From: Chloroflexota bacterium
GTDB lineage: Bacteria > Chloroflexota > Chloroflexia > JAMDCE01
Length of the DNA stretch: 5,420 bases
Assembly: GCA_023489135.1 (NCBI GenBank)
Contig: JAMDCE010000402.1
Span: 1 to 5,420 of the forward strand
Direction of reading: 5' to 3'
The notes under the pieces were generated by a model. The model was not told where the DNA came from. It did no database searches and saw only the letters and a program-made list of their open reading frames with translations. Of this stretch, positions 1 through 3,982 are shown one piece after another (the stretch's first letter is position 1; every line of letters starts with the position of its first letter). The translations under genes were made by a program, and so were the position numbers.

Positions 1-157
1 TTCGTCGCATCAGCGAGGCCTGATTAGCCAACCAGCGCGCCATAGGGTGTGTTGCCGCCCTCCCTCCCGCCGCGGATTTCATTTATTGTACCTTATCATT
101 CATACGGTTTGGAAGAGTGTGCCTAGTGAGCAGGCGTAGGCGAAAGGCATCGTGCTG

Positions 158-188
158 TAAATAGCCCTCTGGTGACTTCACCTATTTA
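158..188. promoter_or_regulatory. inverted repeat before the HTH-TIR gene, possible operator
   Basis: Two perfect 7-base arms, TAAATAG (158-164) and CTATTTA (182-188), flank a 17-base centre that holds a smaller GGTG/CACC pair (171-174 and 179-182). The left arm overlaps the best -10 candidate (156-161), and the whole dyad lies about 70 bases before the chosen start codon. This is a plausible site for a dimeric DNA-binding protein, perhaps the HTH protein itself. That role is inference; a chance dyad or an RNA hairpin in the leader is also possible. Confidence 0.3.
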
Positions 189-243
189 TGCCAAGCGCAA
201 GCTATGCTATCATAGGCTGGCATTGTTCAGCTTCGGCTTCTCT

Positions 244-252
244 AGAGGGGGG
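244..252 (+). promoter_or_regulatory. ribosome binding site deciding the HTH-TIR start
   Basis: The purine run AGAGGGGGG stands 4 to 12 bases before the ATG at 257; its GAGG core leaves 8 bases of spacing. The in-frame ATG at 188 has only a weak GGTGA 12 bases upstream, and the 23 residues it would add (small, Ser/Ala-rich) match no domain. The start at 257 is therefore preferred. Confidence 0.65.
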
Positions 253-256
253 CGAA

Positions 257-1117
257 ATGCAGCCGGAAACGCGGCTCCTTCCGCAGAGTGAGCGGGTAGT
301 CCTTGACATGACCTTCGGACTCCATGGTCGACGCCAGCGAAAGCCCCTTGGCATCGCCAGAGAATTCGGTGTTACCAGGGAGGGGATTTGTGCGATTCGC
401 CGTAACGGGTTGCGCCACCTTGAACGAATATGCCAGGAACTAACAACCGGTCGTCCTTTGCCGGAGTCTATGTTGGCAGACTTTTGGGACTACGAAATCC
501 TCATTTCTGTTATGCAAGAGGTGAGGAGTCAGCCACGTCGGCCGAACATAGACCTCCCAATCACGGAAGTCAAGGAACGCCTTCGGACACGTGTTCAAGA
601 GATGACCGAGGCAGGGACAGAACACCTGTGGCGCCTACGCAGGATGAATCCTACTATTTGCAGGGATTACGAGTACGATGTCGCTCTCTCTTTCGCTGGT
701 CCCGAGCGACATTTGGCGAAGTATGTGGCCACTGTCCTCCGACAGCTCGAATTTCGGGTGTTTTATGATGACTTCGATGCTCGCAAACTATGGGGGAAGG
801 AATTAACAATCCAATTTGATGAGATCTATCGCAAGAAGTCTCGTTACTGTGTTATTTTCGTCTCGCCGAGCTACGCTGAGAGGATGTGGACAAACTACGA
901 ACGGAGAAGCGCGCTCGCCCGCGTTCTGCAAGAGAAAAACAACGAGTACATTCTGCCAATAGAGGTGGAGCCCGCTGAACTCCCCGGAATACCGCCAAAT
1001 ATCAGTTATCTGTCGATGAAGAAGTTCACTATCGAGCACATCACCGAAATGCTGAAGGAGAAATTGGAAGAGGCTTGGCTAGCCGAACGCCTGACAGACC
1101 CAACGGACCAGAAGTAA
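257..1117 (+). CDS. sigma-70 region-4-like HTH protein fused to a TIR domain
   Basis: The product is 286 residues from the ATG at 257. Residues 7-60 resemble sigma-70 region 4: LP-SER-VL near the start, FGLHG (20-24), then a helix-turn-helix of the IAREFGVTREGI type (33-44) ending in GLRHLERI. No sigma region 2 or 3 is present, so it cannot be a complete sigma factor. Residues 63-135 are a charged, probably helical linker with no recognised domain. Residues 138-270 form a TIR domain: YDVALSFAG (140-148), RVFYDDFDA (167-175), LWGKEL (178-183), CVIFVSPSYAERMW (198-211), and WTNYE with E215 where the NADase glutamate of catalytic TIRs sits (W-x3-E). TIR domains of this kind in bacteria cleave NAD+ or make cyclic ADP-ribose signals, often in anti-phage defence. 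There is no signal peptide or membrane segment, so it is probably cytoplasmic. No ThsA-like or other effector partner is visible beside it. The TIR assignment is firm, the HTH fairly firm; the biological role is inference. Confidence 0.88.
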   Translation: MQPETRLLPQSERVVLDMTFGLHGRRQRKPLGIAREFGVTREGICAIRRNGLRHLERICQELTTGRPLPESMLADFWDYEILISVMQEVRSQPRRPNIDLPITEVKERLRTRVQEMTEAGTEHLWRLRRMNPTICRDYEYDVALSFAGPERHLAKYVATVLRQLEFRVFYDDFDARKLWGKELTIQFDEIYRKKSRYCVIFVSPSYAERMWTNYERRSALARVLQEKNNEYILPIEVEPAELPGIPPNISYLSMKKFTIEHITEMLKEKLEEAWLAERLTDPTDQK

Positions 1118-1181
1118 GCGAGGTATCGAGACCTCTGGGTCGCACACCTGGACCCGTCGCTTCCGCCCCGAAAACCGAGTG

Positions 1182-1221
1182 AAAAGCAAGGTCGTAGCAG
1201 CCTGCCACGACCTTGCTTTTT
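1182..1221. terminator. strong bidirectional intrinsic terminator
   Basis: A perfect 14-base inverted repeat (AAAAGCAAGGTCGT at 1182-1195, its complement at 1207-1220) encloses an 11-base loop. The right arm ends in five T on the plus strand; the left arm supplies a T tract for minus-strand transcripts. It sits 65 bases after the HTH-TIR stop and 26 bases beyond the aminotransferase remnant's stop, so it serves both convergent units. Two smaller hairpins (1120-1135 and 1137-1155) lie between the TIR stop and this one. Confidence 0.9.
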
Positions 1222-1246
1222 ATCTTCTCTATTCGCTGGCTAGCGA

Positions 1247-1460
1247 CTAACCCACCGCAAGAAGTGCCTTATCGATAGCGTCGACCGCTCGCTCGATCTC
1301 CTCCTCGGATATCACCAGGGGCGGCTGAAAACGGATCACGTTGCCGAAGACACCGCCAGTCCCCAGCAGTAGAGCCGCGACCGTGGTCGATGACAACTGG
1401 TTCTATCCCTTTGACACAACTGGTGATCACGTAGCGTTGGTACTTTTCCACAGTATCCAA
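1247..1460 (-). pseudogene. class III aminotransferase with internal deletion
   Basis: Both ends of a PLP-dependent class III (acetylornithine/GABA/AGXT2-type) aminotransferase are present and the middle is missing. The start is a TTG at 1460, with a GAGGAG ribosome site (1468-1473) 7 bases upstream. It reads MDTVEKYQRYVITS... into IEPVVIDHGRGS, the usual N-terminus just before the 'VWDVDGxxYLD' segment. At about 1370-1380 the sequence switches, one frame over, to LLLGTGGVFGNVIRFQPPLV followed by ISEEEIERAVDAIDKALLAVG and a TAG at 1249-1247. That is the family's usual C-terminus. About 29 and 44 codons remain of a normal 400-450, so the PLP lysine and all catalytic core are gone. Read through in the N-terminal frame it would give only a 63-residue chimera. 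The GCGGCTCT at the join reads acceptably in both frames, which would suit a microhomology deletion. Non-functional; the exact subfamily cannot be told. Confidence 0.85.
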
Positions 1461-1478
1461 ATTCGCTCTCCTCAGGCG

Positions 1479-1565
1479 TTATGTAACTCCATCGTCGCCG
1501 AGGCCGAACCGGCGTTGGTGCTTGGCCTCCGCAAATTCCCGTGAATCTACGCTCTTCCTGTAATT
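1479..1565 (-). pseudogene. possible 3' tail of a gene upstream of the aminotransferase
   Basis: An open stretch of 28 codons (NYRKSVDSREFAEAKHQ... ending FGLGDDGVT) closes with a TAA at 1481-1479. This is 18 bases before the TTG start of the aminotransferase remnant, with that gene's ribosome site in between. The spacing is what two adjacent operon genes would show, and the base composition matches the GC-rich flank. The frame is closed upstream by a TGA at 1568-1566, just where the sequence turns AT-rich. It may therefore be the remnant of a gene whose body was lost when the rtcB block arrived. I do not recognise the protein family; a chance open frame is a real alternative. Confidence 0.3.
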
Positions 1566-1610
1566 TCAGGTTAAGATAGCAGCGAGAAAAGGTCCTGTCG
1601 AGAAGGCACT

Positions 1611-3047
1611 TTATCCCTTAATCACAACGACTGGTTTAAGTCTCACTACCTTTTTAGCAATTCTAGCTTCCGTCACTACATCTACTACATCATGAATATC
1701 TTTGTAGGCAAGAGGGGCTTCTTCAGCTAAACCCCTAATAGAACCAGTTTGAATAAAAACTCCCTGTTTTTCTAAATCAATCTTCAACTGTTTGCCCAAT
1801 ACTTGTCTTTTAGCTTGATGCCTCGACATTCTTCTACCTGCACCATGACAGCTTGATCCAAAAGATTCTTTCATTCCTTCTGGAGTTCCGGCAAGAACAT
1901 ATGAAGCAGTTCCCATACTTCCCGGAATAATTACCGGTTGACCTGTTTCCTGGTATTCTGCTATTAATTCAGGATGAGAAGGTCCAAGAGATCTAGTTGC
2001 ACCTTTCCTATGCACAATGACCCTTTTGACCTCTCCGTCAATATCATGTTCTTCAATTTTAGCAATATTATGAGCTACATCATAAAGCGTTGTTAAGCTC
2101 TCGGAAAACATTTCTTGCCAAACTTTTCTCACTTCCCAAGTAATGAGTTGCCTATTGGCCCAGGCGAAATTTGCCGCGGCAGCCATAGCATTGAAATAAT
2201 CAGTCCCTTCTTTTGAAGAGAGAGGAGCCGATGCAAGTTCTCGGTCTGGCAAGGTTATATTGTATTTCGAAAGGGAATTAAGCATTATTCTAATGTAGTC
2301 AGTTGCTACCTGGTGTCCCAAGCCTCTTGATCCGCAGTGGACTAAGACAACTATCTGGTTAAGAAAAAGACCAAAAGATGAGGCTATATTATCGTCAAAG
2401 ATCTCTACAACTTGATCAACCTCGACAAAATGATTGCCAGCTCCAATCGTTCCTAATTGATCTTCACCCCTTTGCTTGGCATGATCTGAAACAACATCGC
2501 AGTCAGCATTTTTCAACCTACCTTCCGATTCCAGATAACTCAAATCCTCATTTAGCCCATATCCTTGTTCCACCATCGACAATGCACCTTTTGTTAAAAC
2601 CTCATTAAGCTGATGATTAGATAACTTAAGTATCCCTCCTCGCCCTACACCCGAGGGGATTTCTTCAAAAAGTCTTCTTGCGAGTAACCCTTGGTGATGA
2701 TTCACATTGCTGAATGTTAAGTTAGATCTTAGAAGTCTTACTCCGCAATTTATGTCATAACCAATTCCACCTGGAGAGATTACCCCATCAGGGTAACTCA
2801 TAGCGGCAACGCCACCAATAGGAAAGCCATATCCCTCATGCACATCTGGCATAACTAATGCAGCTTTCTGGATACCAGGTAGAGTAGAAACATTAATAAG
2901 TTGTTCAAGTGACCTGTCTTTGAGTACCTCATTTAACATTTCTTCTGAGGCAAAGATTCTTGCTGGTACTCTCATATCGGCTCTATAAGTTTTGGGTATT
3001 TCCCAGAGTACTGGCGAAATCTGTCTAAGAACGTTTTTGTCAATCAT
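1611..3047 (-). CDS. rtcB: RNA-splicing ligase RtcB
   Basis: RtcB joins RNA ends bearing 2',3'-cyclic phosphate or 3'-phosphate to 5'-OH ends, using GTP and Mn2+ through a guanylylated histidine. It serves tRNA splicing in archaea and animals, and RNA repair in bacteria. The 478-residue product is full length (P. horikoshii RtcB is about 481) with no intein. Visible signatures: MPDVHEGYGFPIGG (66-79); GGIGYDINCG (93-102) with metal ligands D98 and C101; GTIGAGNHFVEVD (199-211) with N205 and H206; VHCGSRGLGHQ (236-246) with H237; YDVAHNIAK (322-330) with H326; HRKGATRSLGP (346-356); PGSMGTASYVLAGT (375-388); SCHGAGRRMSR (399-409) with H401 as the guanylylated histidine; and K477 near the C-terminus. 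These line up with the P. horikoshii residues within a 3-residue offset, so it should be active. The ATG at 3047 overlaps the archease stop by 4 bases, implying translational coupling. No terminator follows directly. Its AT-rich composition differs from the flanks and suggests horizontal acquisition. Confidence 0.97.
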   Translation of the reverse strand: MIDKNVLRQISPVLWEIPKTYRADMRVPARIFASEEMLNEVLKDRSLEQLINVSTLPGIQKAALVMPDVHEGYGFPIGGVAAMSYPDGVISPGGIGYDINCGVRLLRSNLTFSNVNHHQGLLARRLFEEIPSGVGRGGILKLSNHQLNEVLTKGALSMVEQGYGLNEDLSYLESEGRLKNADCDVVSDHAKQRGEDQLGTIGAGNHFVEVDQVVEIFDDNIASSFGLFLNQIVVLVHCGSRGLGHQVATDYIRIMLNSLSKYNITLPDRELASAPLSSKEGTDYFNAMAAAANFAWANRQLITWEVRKVWQEMFSESLTTLYDVAHNIAKIEEHDIDGEVKRVIVHRKGATRSLGPSHPELIAEYQETGQPVIIPGSMGTASYVLAGTPEGMKESFGSSCHGAGRRMSRHQAKRQVLGKQLKIDLEKQGVFIQTGSIRGLAEEAPLAYKDIHDVVDVVTEARIAKKVVRLKPVVVIKG

Positions 3048-3460
3048 ACGTCAAACACCATACTTGTTTGGTAATTACCTTTGCTATTTTGCACAATTTC
3101 TGCCTCATGGTAGGAAACTCCTTTTACGTCTTCATCGAACCTTTTAACCTTTACCCCCAATAGTTTCGCAGAGACAGAATCTGAACCTAATCTAATGAAC
3201 TCAACCTGACAGAAGATAGCGCCGTGAATATGAGAAAGCGTTAGAGCTTCGGATAGGAAATCTACTAATAATGAGGTCGTATCATAAGAGGAAATCTGAA
3301 TTTGATAAATTTCGGGGAAATCTTTTTTCTTCTTACAGAAGTTCTTCTTTAAGATCTGGTTCATTCCTTCCAAAGAAACTTTGAAAAGCTCCTCTAAAGA
3401 ACTTGCTTCTACTCTTAATCTTGTGTCTGCCATATGAGGTATTATTTTGAATAATCTCAT
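3044..3460 (-). CDS. archease, RtcB activating factor
   Basis: Archease is a small metal-binding protein that speeds RtcB guanylylation and ligation, allows multiple turnover and can broaden the nucleotide cofactor used. The product is 138 residues, the usual length. Family features seen: an N-terminal HMADTRLRVEA segment (9-19, usual form HTADxxxxxxG) with D12; LEELFKVSLEGM (22-33); SLLVDFLSEAL (63-73) with acidic residues D67 and E71; DVKGVSYHEAEI (111-122), matching the VKAVTYHxLxV motif; and the terminal MVFDV with D137. These acidic residues match the conserved acidic positions of the family. A lysine run (43-46) adds charge. The start at 3460 is backed by GAGGTT 8 bases upstream and by the N-terminal motif. 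The gene begins 1 base after the orf93 stop and overlaps rtcB by ATGA, so the pair is surely co-translated. Confidence 0.93.
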   Translation of the reverse strand: MRLFKIIPHMADTRLRVEASSLEELFKVSLEGMNQILKKNFCKKKKDFPEIYQIQISSYDTTSLLVDFLSEALTLSHIHGAIFCQVEFIRLGSDSVSAKLLGVKVKRFDEDVKGVSYHEAEIVQNSKGNYQTSMVFDV

Positions 3461-3461
3461 A

Positions 3462-3743
3462 TTATTTGAACCTCGAGGTGTTTTCCCTTCTCCTGATATT
3501 TGCTAGATGTGTTAAGTGTGCCAGTTCCGCATTTTTGGGAATAATTTCTTCAGCTTCATTACCTTCAGCCAATCTGGCTTGATAATCTGCGATTACTGTT
3601 GGATAATTGGATAAAGACTTATTGTTCTGCATTCTACTACTTAGATCTACGGCAAAGACGAAAGATTGATCGTTCTGTTCGATTTCATCTACAGCATAGA
3701 CAAATTGTGCTAGTGGCGATCCAACTGGATAAGGACAGCACAA
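3462..3743 (-). CDS. unrecognised protein, probably 5'-truncated, first gene of the archease-rtcB operon
   Basis: A 93-residue frame reads from a TTG at 3743; the frame stays open back to a TGA at 3773-3771. It ends 1 base before the archease start. The TTG has no ribosome site. The only internal ATG (M38, at 3632) would leave 56 residues, and the sequence before it (AQFVYAVDEIEQNDQSFVFA) looks coding. The C-terminal half is polar and helical (VIADYQARLAEGNEAEEI, then NAELAHLTHLANIRRREN). The start region coincides with the change from AT-rich to GC-rich DNA, so I infer that the 5' part of a longer gene was lost at a recombination junction near 3740. I see no signal peptide, membrane segment or known motif and do not recognise the family. 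Tight packing with archease and rtcB suggests a once-linked role in RNA processing, but that is guesswork. Confidence 0.5.
   Translation of the reverse strand: MCCPYPVGSPLAQFVYAVDEIEQNDQSFVFAVDLSSRMQNNKSLSNYPTVIADYQARLAEGNEAEEIIPKNAELAHLTHLANIRRRENTSRFK
3469..3474 (-). promoter_or_regulatory. ribosome binding site of archease
   Basis: GAGGTT on the minus strand lies 8 bases before the archease ATG and inside the last codons of the preceding frame. It supports the ATG at 3460 and shows that archease is translated from within a polycistronic message. Confidence 0.65.
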
Positions 3744-3859
3744 GGTGTGCCAGGACGGCAGGGCTATGGCTCAGCCCATCCTACCTGTCTTCCCCAAACA
3801 GCACATTCCTTGCACCTCACTTCACCTAGAACAGGCCAAGCTTCTGGCACGAATATTGT

Positions 3860-3874
3860 TCAACCTGAGGTTGA
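3860..3874. promoter_or_regulatory. short perfect dyad upstream of ppsA
   Basis: TCAACC (3860-3865) and GGTTGA (3869-3874) form a perfect 6-base inverted repeat around TGA. It lies about 110 bases before ppsA, near the weak -35 candidate at 3882. It could be a repressor or activator site for ppsA or the opposite operon; a chance occurrence cannot be excluded. Confidence 0.2.
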
Positions 3875-3968
3875 TCTAGAGTTCCCAGGTGGACCGGCAG
3901 GACGTATGTATCAAGGTTGTTTACGGCCAATCAAGCCGGGCCGTGAAAAGCCAAGAATAGAAAGCGAT

Positions 3969-3973
3969 GAGGT
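3969..3973 (+). promoter_or_regulatory. ribosome binding site of ppsA
   Basis: GAGGT stands 9 bases before the ATG at 3983. An in-frame TGA at 3968-3970 overlaps it, so translation cannot begin farther upstream in this frame; the start is well fixed. Confidence 0.7.
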
Positions 3974-3982
3974 ACCGAGTCT

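Larger units (their letters stand above)
1..256. other. upstream non-coding region of the HTH-TIR gene
   Basis: No convincing gene lies here. On the minus strand an ATG at 43-41 opens a 14-codon frame that runs off the window edge. It is preceded by a GGGAGGG-rich stretch (58-68), about 14 bases upstream and so rather far for a ribosome binding site, and by a good -10-like hexamer TACAAT (90-85, minus). A divergent gene starting at 43 is therefore possible but weakly supported. On the plus strand I see no strong -35/-10 pair; TGTAAA at 156-161, preceded by TGC, is the best extended -10 candidate for the TIR gene. Confidence 0.3.
1566..3743 (-). other. AT-rich block carrying rtcB, archease and orf93
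   Basis: The whole stretch is noticeably richer in A+T than the DNA on either side, and the change is fairly abrupt near 1570-1610 and near 3740. All three reading frames inside point the same way and are tightly packed (stop and start 1 base apart, then a 4-base overlap). No transposase, integrase, tRNA target or terminal repeat is visible at either edge. It looks like an operon fragment of different ancestry from its surroundings; the mechanism of arrival cannot be seen. Confidence 0.5.
3744..3982. other. gap between the archease-rtcB operon and ppsA
   Basis: This divergent intergenic region should hold promoters for both sides, but I find no strong one. For ppsA the best pair is TTCCCA (3882-3887) and TATGTA (3905-3910) with 17-base spacing, poor matches to consensus. 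For the minus strand no clear -10 is seen. A perfect dyad lies at 3860-3874. A minus-strand frame at about 3774-3860 holds a CKEC pair and ends in a TAG; it may be a decayed fragment of something, but it has no start or family. Open plus-strand frames here look non-coding. Confidence 0.35.

Noticed and set aside
1..43. minus-strand gene starting at 43
   Set aside because: Only 14 codons are visible, with a distant ribosome site; mentioned in the region entry but not called.
188..256. 23-residue N-terminal extension of the HTH-TIR protein from the ATG at 188
   Set aside because: The ribosome site is weak, it has no domain match, and a much better site precedes the in-frame ATG at 257.
1393..1424. 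ACAACTGGT direct repeat, copies at 1393-1401 and 1416-1424
   Set aside because: Both copies are coding for Val/Cys/Ser/Pro-type codons in the aminotransferase N-terminus; a 9-base chance repeat explains it.
1554..1571. CCTG-CAGG hairpin after rtcB as a terminator
   Set aside because: A 4-base stem with no T tract is too weak to call a terminator.
1262..1615. 9-base inverted match AAGTGCCTT (1262-1270) / AAGGCACTT (1603-1611) flanking the pseudogene
   Set aside because: It is too short, unaccompanied by a transposase or target duplication, and its left copy is part of the conserved aminotransferase C-terminus.
2378..2608. 76-codon plus-strand frame
   Set aside because: It lies wholly inside rtcB on the opposite strand, and rtcB is unmistakable.
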